DNA of 64,000 bases from NCBI RefSeq assembly GCF_013426895.1, contig NZ_AP023175.1, forward strand, positions 1,674,001 through 1,738,000, given 5' to 3'. Below, piece by piece: positions 52,729 to 61,035 of this stretch; within the stretch, counting starts at the first letter, position 1; each line of letters starts with the position of its first letter. A model generated the notes under the pieces. It was not told where the DNA came from. It saw only the letters and a list, made by a program, of their open reading frames with translations, and ran no database searches. The translations under genes and the position numbers were made by a program. This stretch comes from Paraburkholderia largidicola (GTDB taxonomy: Bacteria > Pseudomonadota > Gammaproteobacteria > Burkholderiales > Burkholderiaceae).

Positions 52729-53205
52729 TCACTGCCCGTTGAAAGCCGCTTCGAGCGCTTTCACATCGAGCTTCACCATTTGCATCATTGCCTGCATCGC
52801 GCGCTGGACCTTCGTCTGGTCCTTGTCCGTCAGGAACTTCATCATCGCGGTCGGCACGATCTGCCACGACACGCCAAAGCGGTCCGTCAGCCAGCCGCAT
52901 TGCACCGGTGACCCGCCGCCTTCGAGCAGCCCGTCCCACAACGTGTCGACTTCCTCCTGCGATTCGCACTTCACGAACATCGAAATCGCCGGAGAGAACT
53001 TGTACTGCGGGCCGCCGTTCAACGCGAGAAACTCACGGCCTTCCAGATGGAAGGTGATCGTCAGGACTTCCCCAGCCTTGCCAGGCATCGATTCGCCGTA
53101 ATGCGTGATGTCGCCGATGCTCGAATTCCTGAAGATGCCCGTGTAGAACCGGACGGCTTCCTCCGCGTTGCCGTCGAACCACAGGCACGTCGCAATCTTG
53201 TCCAT
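52729..53205 (-). CDS. PhnB-like VOC-family protein
   Basis: A 158-residue protein of the 'DUF899/PhnB' VOC branch: 'ATCLWFDGNAEEAVRFYTGI', 'LTITFHLEGREFLALNGGPQ', 'VQCGWLTDRFGVSWQIVPTA'. Its C-terminal helix holds 'VQRAMQAMMQMVKLDVKALE'. Related proteins were annotated as 3-demethylubiquinone methyltransferases in error; the true function is unknown. AAGGAGA precedes ATG 53205. It follows the second PhnB-like gene with 93 bases between. Confidence 0.85.
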   Translation of the reverse strand: MDKIATCLWFDGNAEEAVRFYTGIFRNSSIGDITHYGESMPGKAGEVLTITFHLEGREFLALNGGPQYKFSPAISMFVKCESQEEVDTLWDGLLEGGGSPVQCGWLTDRFGVSWQIVPTAMMKFLTDKDQTKVQRAMQAMMQMVKLDVKALEAAFNGQ

Positions 53206-53298
53206 CACATCTCCTTGGATTGCTGTATCGGGCGCGGCAGCGTGCGGCGAAATGCGCGATTCATCACCGCGCATCGACTCACGCGCCCGCAACGGCTG

Positions 53299-53787
53299 TT
53301 ATTGACGGCCTTGCGCCATCATCTGCTCCATCGCCGATTTCATTTCGTCGGGCGTGACGTCGCGCTTATGCGTCGCGACGGACCAGCGGTGGCCGAACGG
53401 ATCCTCGACCTGGCCGTAACGGTCGCCCCAGAACATATCGGTGGCGGGCATGATGACTTTCGCGCCCGCTGCCGCGGCTTGCGCGATGGTGGCGTCCGCG
53501 TCGTTGACATACAGGTGCAGCACGACAGGCGTGCCCTTCAGTTCCTTCGGCCCGAACGACGCGCCGTTGCCGCAATCGGGCATTTCGTCGACCAGCATCA
53601 GCGTCGAATCGCCGATTTTCAGCGACGCATGCATGATCTTGCCGCCGGGACCGGGCAGGCGCACCTGCTCGACTGCATTGAATGCTTTCTTGTAGAACTC
53701 GATTGCTTCGGCCGCGCCCGCGACGATGATGTGCGGTGTCAACGTGTGCATCCCTTCGGGGATGGGCTTGACGGCTGGCGTGGACAT
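53299..53787 (-). CDS. PhnB-like VOC-family protein
   Basis: A 162-residue VOC protein ('LTPHIIVAGAAEAIEFYKKA', 'GGKIMHASLKIGDSTLMLVD', 'QVEDPFGHRWSVATHKRDVT'), typical of the PhnB/YP_ glyoxalase-like group. The His and Glu positions for a metal are only partly preserved. AGGAGA precedes the ATG at 53787. It pairs with the neighbouring VOC gene. Confidence 0.87.
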   Translation of the reverse strand: MSTPAVKPIPEGMHTLTPHIIVAGAAEAIEFYKKAFNAVEQVRLPGPGGKIMHASLKIGDSTLMLVDEMPDCGNGASFGPKELKGTPVVLHLYVNDADATIAQAAAAGAKVIMPATDMFWGDRYGQVEDPFGHRWSVATHKRDVTPDEMKSAMEQMMAQGRQ

Positions 53788-53936
53788 GATCGTGTCTCCT
53801 GATGTGAAGAGTTTCATGAGTGACGAAGTTTCGCCCGATTAGCGAGTCTTCATCACTACGACGAGTAAGCCATCGTCAGATCGACACACGCAACCGTTTA
53901 TTTTTTTCGAGCCGGATCGAGCGAGGTCAAACAGGA

Positions 53937-54170
53937 TCAAACCGGCCGCCAATGCCCTGGCACCCACGCCCAGTGATTGCCTTCCCAGCGATAGTGACCC
54001 TTCACCCACCGATACCCCGGCGCGGGCGCCGCGGGTATCACCTCCGCGACGGGCGCAGGCTGCGCCGGCCGCGCGGGTTCGACGACATAGCAGGCGGAAA
54101 GCGTCGATGCGCAGAGCGCGGCCGCCAGCAGCGCACGCAGCTTCGAGGAGTTCAGATTCAGAGCATTCAT
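53937..54170 (-). CDS. YXWGXW-type lipoprotein
   Basis: A 77-residue lipoprotein. The signal has a lipobox (LSAC, Cys27), then a Pro/Ala linker and 'YRWVKGHYRWEGNHWAWVPG', the aromatic repeat of YXWGXW-type envelope proteins. Their role is unknown. ATG at 54170 gives better Shine-Dalgarno spacing than the ATG at 54182, which touches the AAGGAG. Confidence 0.82.
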   Translation of the reverse strand: MNALNLNSSKLRALLAAALCASTLSACYVVEPARPAQPAPVAEVIPAAPAPGYRWVKGHYRWEGNHWAWVPGHWRPV

Positions 54171-54224
54171 CGTTGCATTCATCTCCTTGTTGAGTGTGAG
54201 TCGATTGTTAAATCCGACTCCGGT

Positions 54225-55385
54225 TTAGACGCGGATCAATCCCGTCATCGGCGGCGCGCTGCCTGCTTGCGCGAACAGCGTGCGCGAAGTCCGGTGCGGA
54301 TCGAGCCCAAGGCTTTCGCTCGCGACGCCCGTAATCAGCGCATCGAGCGACGCTGTCGGCTTCAGATCGCGAGCCTGGTACAGATCGCTTTGCCGCAAGC
54401 CCGGCCAGTCGGCGACGACGCGCCCGCCCGCCACCGCCCCGCCGATCACCATCGCAACGGATGCCGTGCCATGGTCCGTGCCGCCCGTTCCGTTCGCCGC
54501 CGCCATGCGGCCGAACTCGGTGGCGACCAGCACCGTCGTTTTGCTCCACGCCGGTCCGAGTCCGTCGCGTAATGCAGCGAGCATCGTGTCGAGCGCCTTG
54601 AGTTGTGCGGCGAGGCGCGGCATCTGCGCACTGTGCGTGTCCCAGCCGCCCGTTTCGATCATCGCGATGCGCGGCCCGTCGTCGCGCGACAGAAACCCGG
54701 CCGCGAGCTTGCCGAGACTCGCCGGGTCCTGGCGCGCGCCCGCATCGCCCGCGAGACCGCGCGCCGCCATCGCCGATTCCCATAACGGACGCAACTGCGC
54801 GTCCTGTTCATAGAGTTGCGAGACGCGCGTGAGCAGATCGTCGGGCGCCTGCGGCAGCCCGGAAGGCGCATACGACGCGACGTTCGACGCGCCCCGCAAC
54901 GCCATCGGCACGGTCGGCGCGAATGCGATGGCGTTCTCGCGCGTGGTCGATGTCGCACCGGGCATCATGCCGACCAGGCGATTGAGCCAGCCATCCTTCA
55001 CCTGGTACGCGGACGATCCGCCCGTCTCCAGCACGTTCTGTCCGTCGAAATGCGAGCGGTCCCGATACGGCGACGCGACGGCGTGCACGAAAAGCGCCTC
55101 GCGCCGCCCGTACATCTGCCCAATCTGCACGAGCGACGGATGCAGCGCGAACGTGCCGTCGAGCTTCGTCGAAGCCGACGTATCGACGGCCAGCGCGCCG
55201 CGCAGCGACGCGTACGCGGGCTCCGCATACGGCACGACGATGTTCAGCCCATCGGCGGCGCCGCGCTGGATCACGAACACGAAGCGGCGGTCGGTCGCGG
55301 CGCGCGCGAACACCATCTGCGGCGCGACGAGCATCGCGCCCGCGCCGGCGGCTGCGATGCGCACGAAACTGCGGCGAGTGAGCAT
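54225..55385 (-). CDS. DUF1501 exported protein (sulfatase/phosphatase-like)
   Basis: A 386-residue protein with a twin-arginine signal (TRRSFVRIAAAGAGAMLVAP). The body has 'RFVFVIQRGAADGLNIVVPY', 'TAFALHPSLVQIGQMYGRRE'-like 'FALHPSLVQIGQMYGR', 'MIETGGWDTHSAQMPRLAAQ' and 'VATEFGRMAAANGTGGTDHG', the DUF1501 signature related to alkaline-phosphatase-fold enzymes. It always pairs with DUF1800, as here. An ATG at 55391 overlaps the DUF1800 stop (ATGA); ATG 55385 has the better-spaced GGAG. Confidence 0.9.
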   Translation of the reverse strand: MLTRRSFVRIAAAGAGAMLVAPQMVFARAATDRRFVFVIQRGAADGLNIVVPYAEPAYASLRGALAVDTSASTKLDGTFALHPSLVQIGQMYGRREALFVHAVASPYRDRSHFDGQNVLETGGSSAYQVKDGWLNRLVGMMPGATSTTRENAIAFAPTVPMALRGASNVASYAPSGLPQAPDDLLTRVSQLYEQDAQLRPLWESAMAARGLAGDAGARQDPASLGKLAAGFLSRDDGPRIAMIETGGWDTHSAQMPRLAAQLKALDTMLAALRDGLGPAWSKTTVLVATEFGRMAAANGTGGTDHGTASVAMVIGGAVAGGRVVADWPGLRQSDLYQARDLKPTASLDALITGVASESLGLDPHRTSRTLFAQAGSAPPMTGLIRV

Positions 55386-55387
55386 GG

Positions 55388-56905
55388 TCATCTCCGTTGA
55401 AGATCAGGCGAGACGAGCAGCAGTGCGAGCGCCGTCGATGCGCTTTCCGCGCGCGACACGGCGAGTTGCGTCGGCTCGCTCAGCGAACCCGCCGTCAGCG
55501 TTTGCCCGAGCGAACGCGCATCGAGCCGGTCGCCGACGCGCGCTGCGAAACGCTGCGCGATCTCGACGCGCCGCACGAGTGCATCGGGCGCGGCCCAGCT
55601 CGCGGCGATGTCGTCATAGCCGGCTGGCGATCCGGGACGCCACACCTGCTGGCCGAGTTGCGTCAGCACGGGCGCCATCTGGACGGTATTCGCGCCGTCG
55701 TTCAGGTTGTGCATGCCGAGGCCGCGCATCGACGAAATCGTCCACTCCCACGGCGACTTGAACTTGACGGCCACGGGCGACCACGCGGCATCACTGTCGA
55801 TCAGCGCGCGATACACCGTCGGCAGATCGCCGCGGCTGCGCATGAAAGCTGTCGCCAACTGGTCGACCACCTCCGGCGGCGGATTGTCCGCTACGAAGTG
55901 GCGCGCTAGCTTGGTCGCGATATGCGTCGCGGTGGCGGGCGCGCTCGACAGATCGCGCAGCACCGCGAGCGTTTGCCCTTCGCCCGGCTGGTCATAGCGG
56001 CGGCCCATGATGGTCCGTGTCCCCGGCTCGTGCAGTTGCGGACGGAACATGAACGCGCCCGGCGGCGCGGTGCCTGCGTTGTTGGCCTGCGGACCTTGCG
56101 CGGCCGCAATGCTCCAGCCCGTCATGGCGCGCGCGAACTCGGTGACGTCGTCCTGCGTGTAGCCACTGCGCACGCCGAGCGTATGCAGTTCCATGATCTC
56201 GCGCGCGAGGTTTTCGTTGAGTCCGGGCTTGCGGTTCGGATTGCGCTGCGCTGCACGCAGCGCGGCGACGCTGTTGGGTCCGACCGAGCGCGTCTGGTCG
56301 AGAAAAAGCTGCATCGCGGGATGACGCTCGACAGCCACCAGCATGTCTTCAAAGCGCCCGAGCACGTGCGGGCGGATCGCCTCCGCTTCGAACGCGCCAG
56401 CGAACGGCGCGACGCGGCCTTTGTCGATCGATACCGCGAAGTGGTTCGACCAGAAGTGCACGAGCCGTTCGACGAACGGCGCGGGCGTCGTCAGCGCGCT
56501 CGCGACGCGCGCGTTCACGGCCGCGCGGTAGGTGTCGCGCGATTCCATGCGCAGCGCCTTGTTCGCGGCCTGACGGGCGGCTTTGCGCGCATCGTCCGCG
56601 TTGCTGGCGAGGTTCGGCGCGCTGGCTGTATTCGCGCCGCTCGCCGTGGAATTCGTGGCGTTCGTTGCCGGGTTTGCCATCGCCTGCTGGCGTTCGTCTT
56701 CGAGATCCGCGGCAATGGCCAGCGACGTCGGCTGCGCAGCCCATGCCGCGGGCATCGGCTGATAGGCGTCGAACTGCGCGAGCAGCCAGTTCTTCGGATT
56801 CGCCGGCGGCGCTTCGTCGGCGCGTGCGCCGAGGCCGAAGCGGTTCAGCGCGATCGCGGCGGCGCTCATCGGCGGCGCCGTCATTGCAGCGGGTGAATTG
56901 GCCAT
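55388..56905 (-). CDS. DUF1800 protein, partner of DUF1501
   Basis: A 505-residue protein of the DUF1800 family: 'AALNRFGLGARADEAPPANP'-type N-terminus ('IALNRFGLGARADE'), 'FVERLVHFWSNHFAVSIDKG', 'GLNENLAREIMELHTLGVRS' and 'DVTEFARAMTGWSI'. Residues about 85-125 are an Ala/Asn-rich insert. The pair DUF1800-DUF1501 is widespread, often exported, and of unknown biochemical role. The stop overlaps the DUF1501 start region. Confidence 0.9.
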   Translation of the reverse strand: MANSPAAMTAPPMSAAAIALNRFGLGARADEAPPANPKNWLLAQFDAYQPMPAAWAAQPTSLAIAADLEDERQQAMANPATNATNSTASGANTASAPNLASNADDARKAARQAANKALRMESRDTYRAAVNARVASALTTPAPFVERLVHFWSNHFAVSIDKGRVAPFAGAFEAEAIRPHVLGRFEDMLVAVERHPAMQLFLDQTRSVGPNSVAALRAAQRNPNRKPGLNENLAREIMELHTLGVRSGYTQDDVTEFARAMTGWSIAAAQGPQANNAGTAPPGAFMFRPQLHEPGTRTIMGRRYDQPGEGQTLAVLRDLSSAPATATHIATKLARHFVADNPPPEVVDQLATAFMRSRGDLPTVYRALIDSDAAWSPVAVKFKSPWEWTISSMRGLGMHNLNDGANTVQMAPVLTQLGQQVWRPGSPAGYDDIAASWAAPDALVRRVEIAQRFAARVGDRLDARSLGQTLTAGSLSEPTQLAVSRAESASTALALLLVSPDLQRR

Positions 56906-56999
56906 GCTCGCCCCTGTTTCGCCTGTCGTGCGTGGTTCGATGTGTATTAAACGGAGCGAGCGGCGCTTTTCCGTCGCTGCTTTTCCCGGGCGTGGTCGA

Positions 57000-57497
57000 T
57001 CAGTCGCTCGCGGGCCGATTGACCGGCTGCTGCGCCTGCGGAAGCCGCCAGTTTCCCCGCTCGCGCAAGCCTTCCGCGAACTTCACGCGCTCGTCGGGCG
57101 ACAAGGTCGCGGCGAAATCCGCGACGCTTTGCTCGACCCGCGAGCGCAGCGCGATATCAGCTTCGCGCGTGCGGTTGAGCGCGACCTCGAGCGCGGCGCG
57201 GTCCAGTTGCGGCGCGGCCAGCAGCCGCAGCACCTCGCGCCGGTCCTCGCGCCCATCACGCGCGTACTCGCGCGCTTCGCGGCGTGCGGTCTTCAAGGCA
57301 TCGACGAACTGCTGCTGGCGCTCCACCGACAACCCTGCCGCCGCGAAACGCAGCGCGCGCGGTTGCGCTTGCGCGGCGGCCGCCGCGCCGCCATGCGCGA
57401 CGAACCACTGATACGCGCCGCCCGCGACGCCGCCAATCAGAAACACGTTGAGCACCAGCGAGCCGACCAACAGAAACTTCCAGGCGCGTCCGCTCAT
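57000..57497 (-). CDS. Periplasmic heavy-metal-sensor-like protein (CpxP/Spy related)
   Basis: A 165-residue protein anchored by one membrane span (FLLVGSLVLNVFLIGGVAGG, residues 8-27). The periplasmic part is helical, with 'AAAGLSVERQQQFVDALKTA' and 'FAATLSPDERVKFAEGLRER', which recalls LTxxQ-type metal-sensor proteins (ZraP/CpxP family). No clear Cys/His metal cluster is visible, so metal sensing is unproven. It overlaps the anti-sigma gene by 4 bases and is the last of the three-gene operon. Confidence 0.8.
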   Translation of the reverse strand: MSGRAWKFLLVGSLVLNVFLIGGVAGGAYQWFVAHGGAAAAAQAQPRALRFAAAGLSVERQQQFVDALKTARREAREYARDGREDRREVLRLLAAPQLDRAALEVALNRTREADIALRSRVEQSVADFAATLSPDERVKFAEGLRERGNWRLPQAQQPVNRPASD

Positions 57498-57937
57498 TCA
57501 TCACTCCAGTCTGCGGCTGTGCCGCCAAATCCAGTTGTCAGATAGGAAGACTCCGGTCCCGTCGACGGGTTGCCCGTCACCAGAAAAAACGACACCGCGA
57601 ATGCGCCAGCCAATCCGCCGATCAACCCGACGCCCGCGAACGCCGCGCCCGACCACCACCAGCCCGCGCGCGCGCCCGGCCTGGCCAACGACAGCCAGTG
57701 CGGCCGGCGGCTTCTGGGCGCCGAAGCAATTACCCGCTCGGTCAGCGCCCGCTCGGGCGCAGCGACAGCATCGCTCGTGAGCCATGCGTCGAGTAGCGCG
57801 GCCTGCGCGAGCAGCGCGTCCGCCTCGCTGCGATGCTGCGCGGCCCACGCGCTCGCGGCCGCGCGCTCCGCGTCGGGCCAATGGCGCGCATCGGCGCCAT
57901 ACGCATCGACGATTGCGCGAAATCTCTCGGGTGTCAT
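57494..57937 (-). CDS. Putative anti-sigma factor, single-span membrane protein
   Basis: A 147-residue protein with an N-terminal cytosolic part (residues 1-90) and one C-terminal membrane span (about 92-120, WWWSGAAFAGVGLIGGLAGA). It has no zinc-binding HxxxCxxC motif. It lies directly between an ECF sigma gene and a periplasmic sensor gene, with 4-base overlaps on both sides, so an anti-sigma function is inferred from position rather than sequence. Confidence 0.75.
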   Translation of the reverse strand: MTPERFRAIVDAYGADARHWPDAERAAASAWAAQHRSEADALLAQAALLDAWLTSDAVAAPERALTERVIASAPRSRRPHWLSLARPGARAGWWWSGAAFAGVGLIGGLAGAFAVSFFLVTGNPSTGPESSYLTTGFGGTAADWSDE

Positions 57938-58536
57938 CGGCTGGTCCTCGTTCCGGAAAGATCGTCGCCCGCCAGTTGCGCGCGCAGATTGCGGCGCGCG
58001 CGGGCCAGCAGGCTTTCGAGCGCATCGACGGTAATGCCCATCAGCGCGGCCGCCTCGATGTTCGACAGTTCCTGGTAGTAATTGAGCACGAGCGCCTCGC
58101 GCTGGCGCGCCGGCAACGCGGCGAGTGCCGCGCGCACGCGTGCCTCGCGCGACTGCGCTTCGAGTTGCGCGTCGGGCGCGGCGGCGGGATCGGCGGCGTC
58201 GGGCAGCTCGTCGGCGGGTTCCTCGCGATGCGCGCGCAACCGGTCGTAGCAAAGATTCAGCGCAACGCGATGCAGCCACGTGTCGAAACGCGCCTCGCCC
58301 TCGCGCCAGCGCGGCGCCTGCTTCCAGATGCGCATGAACGCTTCCTGCGCGACGTCTTCCGCTTCCATACGGTCTCCCAGCATCCGCGTGGCGAGCGCCA
58401 GCAGACGCGGCAACTTGCGCGCGACGAGCGTGCGGACGGCGGCGGGCTCCTGCCTGCCGACGCCCGCCACCAGTTCCGCGTCCGGATCGCGTTCGCTCAA
58501 CGCGCGCGGCTCCGGATATGCCGCAGGTTCCACGCA
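57934..58536 (-). CDS. ECF-family RNA polymerase sigma factor
   Basis: A sigma-70 ECF factor of about 200 residues. Region 2 is 'LLALATRMLGDRMEAEDVAQ' then 'EAFMRIWKQAPRW', with 'FDTWLHRVALNLCYDRLRAH'. Region 4 is 'LPARQREALVLNYYQELSNI' then 'EAAALMGITVDALESLLARA'. The start is uncertain: GTG at 58536 gives a normal length but has no Shine-Dalgarno site, and TTG at 58671 gives 45 extra residues that look non-native. It heads the sigma/anti-sigma/sensor operon. Confidence 0.85.
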   Translation of the reverse strand, partial: CVEPAAYPEPRALSERDPDAELVAGVGRQEPAAVRTLVARKLPRLLALATRMLGDRMEAEDVAQEAFMRIWKQAPRWREGEARFDTWLHRVALNLCYDRLRAHREEPADELPDAADPAAAPDAQLEAQSREARVRAALAALPARQREALVLNYYQELSNIEAAALMGITVDALESLLARARRNLRAQLAGDDLSGTRTSR

Positions 58537-58677
58537 TGTCGCGTGTATCGCGCGGCACCCGTCGCGACGGGATGTGCTGTCGTCACTTGCTGTCGCTCCC
58601 TGTTGTTCTGATCGAGTGACTTCACGGGAACGCCTCGAACTTCGCGATGCGCTCCATCCATGCCCATTCAAGCCCGT

Positions 58678-58782
58678 TCAATATACGACGACGGCCGGCC
58701 TGTAGTAGTAAGGGCGCGCCGGCACCACCACGCAACCCGCGAGCGTCGCGGCAAGCAACGCCAGTAAAAGTAGCTTCTTCAT
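58678..58782 (-). CDS. Small lipoprotein
   Basis: A 34-residue peptide, too short for most gene callers. The signal is MKKLLLLALLAATLAGC, a perfect lipobox (LAGC, Cys17), followed by VVVPARPYYYRPAVVVY. GGAGA lies 8 bases before the ATG. It lies between the sigma gene and the YXWGXW protein and probably anchors in the outer membrane. Confidence 0.7.
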   Translation of the reverse strand: MKKLLLLALLAATLAGCVVVPARPYYYRPAVVVY

Positions 58783-58804
58783 CTCGCAGTCTCCGTCGCC
58801 ACGT

Positions 58805-59107
58805 TCACAGCGCCCAGTGCGCGGGCACCCAGCGCCAGTTCGGGCCACGCGCGACCCAATGTCCCGGCACCCAGCGATAGCCCGGATGCAGGGTCTGCCA
58901 GTGCCCCGCCACCCACACGTAGCGGCCGCCCGCCCAGCGCCAGTGGCCGGGGTCCCATGCATAGCCGGCGCGTGGCGGCGGCACGGCTTCGACGCGCGGA
59001 GCGGGCGGCGCCATCGGCGCGACGATCACTGCCTGTGCGAAAGCGGCCGACGTGCTCAGCGCGGCCACGCCTGCGGCAAGCATGCGGACCAGTTTTTGCG
59101 TATTCAT
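58805..59107 (-). CDS. YXWGXW-type exported protein
   Basis: A 100-residue exported protein. The signal peptide ends near 'ALSTSAAFAQA'. The mature part repeats 'YAWDPGHWRWAGGRYVWVAG' and 'YRWVPGHWVARGPNWRWVPA', six tryptophan-rich GHW/YxW blocks. Related Burkholderia proteins are of unknown role in the envelope. GGAGA precedes the ATG at 59107. The longer upstream frame was rejected. Confidence 0.87.
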   Translation of the reverse strand: MNTQKLVRMLAAGVAALSTSAAFAQAVIVAPMAPPAPRVEAVPPPRAGYAWDPGHWRWAGGRYVWVAGHWQTLHPGYRWVPGHWVARGPNWRWVPAHWAL

Positions 59108-59284
59108 TGCGTTCTCCCTTGAATCCGTTGCCGGTCTCGAATCAGCCGGTTTAGGGGTTAAACGCGCGAGCCGTGAAAATCCGTCGCGGAATTTTTCGCG
59201 GTTCGGGGACACGCCGGGCACGCTGGCGCGGGCTCGGGGGAATGGGTATCGTCAAGGCTGGACTTCACACGACAGGAGTGCCGA

Positions 59285-59749
59285 GTGACAAACAACAACT
59301 GGTTCTCGAAGTTCTCGACGGGTCTCTCCACGATGGCCGGCAAGCCGGCGACGTTCGTGATTGCCGTGGCGCTCGTCGTCGTGTGGGCCATCAGCGGGCC
59401 GATGTTCCATTTCAGCGACACCTGGCAACTGGTGATCAATACATCGACGACGATCGTCACCTTTCTGATGGTCTTTTTGATCCAGAACACGCAAAACCGC
59501 GACACGGCCGCGATGCAGATCAAGCTCGACGAACTGATCCGCGCGCTGGACGGCGCGCACAACGCGCTACTCGATCTCGAAGAACTGAACGAGAAGGATC
59601 TTGGGCGCTTTCGCCGCCGCTATGAGCAGCTCGCCGAAGAAGCGCGCAGCGCGCTGCGCTCGGGCGGCACCGACACCGACTCGCCGTTCATCGACCAGAG
59701 CGACAGCGATGACGACAAGGGCCGCAAGCCTCGTAAGGACGCGCACTGA
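59285..59749 (+). CDS. Low-affinity iron permease-like membrane protein
   Basis: A 154-residue protein with two membrane spans, 'TFVIAVALVVVWAISGPMFH' (about residues 23-41) and 'TIVTFLMVFLIQNTQNRDTA' (56-70), then a conserved 'AAMQIKLDELIRALDGAHNA' helix. This is the low-affinity iron permease family pattern, of uncertain transport role in bacteria. The start is GTG at 59285 with AGGAG upstream. The tail is acidic (DTDSPFIDQSDSDDDKG). Confidence 0.87.
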   Translation: MTNNNWFSKFSTGLSTMAGKPATFVIAVALVVVWAISGPMFHFSDTWQLVINTSTTIVTFLMVFLIQNTQNRDTAAMQIKLDELIRALDGAHNALLDLEELNEKDLGRFRRRYEQLAEEARSALRSGGTDTDSPFIDQSDSDDDKGRKPRKDAH

Positions 59750-59752
59750 GAA

Positions 59753-60556
59753 ATGACCCAAGCGACGCCTCCCGTCCTGCGCGACGCCGATAAAGGCCAT
59801 TCGCTCGCGCGGCGCTATCCACGCGGGCTGCGCATCGACCCGCATTCGCACACGTGGGCGCAGGTGCTCTATGCCGTGTCGGGTGTGATGTGGGTCGAAG
59901 CCGGACGCGAGGCGCTCGTCGTCCCGCCGCAGCGCGCCGTGTGGCTGCCCGCGGGCACCGAGCACTCGATCCACATGATGAGCGACGTCGAGATGCGCAA
60001 TCTGTATTTCCATGAGCGCAGCATCGGCCATCTGAGCGCGCGCAGTGACGTGTTCGAGATCAACGGCCTGTTGCGCGAACTGATTGCGTCGATTGCCGAA
60101 CATGAAGAGGCACAGACGCGCGACGAAGACTATCTGGGCACCGCGTACCGGCTCGCCATGCTCGAACTCGAACAGGCGCCACGCTCGTCGCTGCGCATTC
60201 CGCTGCCCGATGCATCGGACCGGCGGCTCGACGCGCTGTGCCGCGCCGTGATCGACAATCCGTCGAATGCGATCAGCTTCGAGCAGCATGCGGCGTCGGT
60301 GGGCGCGAGCGTGCGCACGCTGTCGCGGCTCTTCACGCGCGCGCTGGGTATCGGCTTTGCGGAGTGGCGCAGGCAGGTGCAGCTGGCCGTCGCCGTGTCG
60401 GGACTCGCCGAAGGACGCGCGGTCAGCACCATCGCGCGGGAGCTCGGCTATCTGCCGAGCAGTTTCAGCGATATGTTCCGCCGCGAGCTCGGCGCGCCGC
60501 CGACCGACTTCGATCCTCACGCGACGCTGGCCGCGTCGGCTGCGTTAAAGTCCTGA
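59753..60556 (+). CDS. AraC-family regulator with N-terminal cupin
   Basis: A 267-residue regulator. Residues about 20-95 form the cupin sensor ('GLRIDPHSHTWAQVLYAVSG', 'REALVVPPQRAVWLPAGTEH'). The C-terminal AraC domain has 'SFEQHAASVGASVRTLSRLF' and 'STIARELGYLPSSFSDMFRR'. The ligand is unknown. The gene starts 3 bases after the iron-permease-like stop, suggesting one transcript. Confidence 0.9.
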   Translation: MTQATPPVLRDADKGHSLARRYPRGLRIDPHSHTWAQVLYAVSGVMWVEAGREALVVPPQRAVWLPAGTEHSIHMMSDVEMRNLYFHERSIGHLSARSDVFEINGLLRELIASIAEHEEAQTRDEDYLGTAYRLAMLELEQAPRSSLRIPLPDASDRRLDALCRAVIDNPSNAISFEQHAASVGASVRTLSRLFTRALGIGFAEWRRQVQLAVAVSGLAEGRAVSTIARELGYLPSSFSDMFRRELGAPPTDFDPHATLAASAALKS

Positions 60557-60684
60557 ATCAGTTACGCATCGCATCACGCGCAAGCGCGCTCGCTGCGCTT
60601 GAGCGAGAATCGTGGGCGTCGGCGACGCGGATGTTTATCGGTCGATGTCGCCATCGCCAAATCTTTAACGTGAGGAAACGTGAA

Positions 60685-60978
60685 ATGAGCAAGGGATACT
60701 GGGTCACTCTGTACCGCAAGACAAACGATGCGGCGGCGCTGGCCGCATACGCGCAACTGGCGTTGCCGGCCGTCACGGCGGCGGGCGGCAAGTTCCTCGT
60801 GCGAGGCCTTGCCGAAGAAGTGCGTGAACAAGGTCTGAAGGACCGCACCGTCGTGATCGAATTCCCGACCTACGAGCAGGCCGTCGCGGCCTACGACAGC
60901 GACGACTACAAGAAGGCTCTGGCTGCGCTCGGGAATGGCGTCGAGCGCGATCTGCGCATCGTGCGCGGCGCGGAATAA
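60685..60978 (+). CDS. DUF1330 family protein
   Basis: A 97-residue ferredoxin-like-fold protein: 'KGYWVTLYRKTNDAAALAAY', 'GGKFLVRGLAEEVREQGLKD' and 'RTVVIEFPTYEQAVAAYDSD', the DUF1330 pattern. Function is unknown; members form dimers related to monooxygenase-like domains. AGGAA precedes the ATG at 60685. Confidence 0.88.
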   Translation: MSKGYWVTLYRKTNDAAALAAYAQLALPAVTAAGGKFLVRGLAEEVREQGLKDRTVVIEFPTYEQAVAAYDSDDYKKALAALGNGVERDLRIVRGAE

Positions 60979-61002
60979 TTTCGTAGCAGCAGCATGGGTG
61001 AG

Positions 61003-61031
61003 ACGTTGCGGAACAGCGCGGGCCGCAACGT
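61003..61031. terminator. Bidirectional hairpin between convergent genes
   Basis: ACGTTGCGG pairs perfectly with CCGCAACGT over an 11-base loop. It fills the 57-base gap between the convergent DUF1330 and DUF429 genes, so it may terminate both. No U-run is present. Confidence 0.5.
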
Positions 61032-61035
61032 TCGC

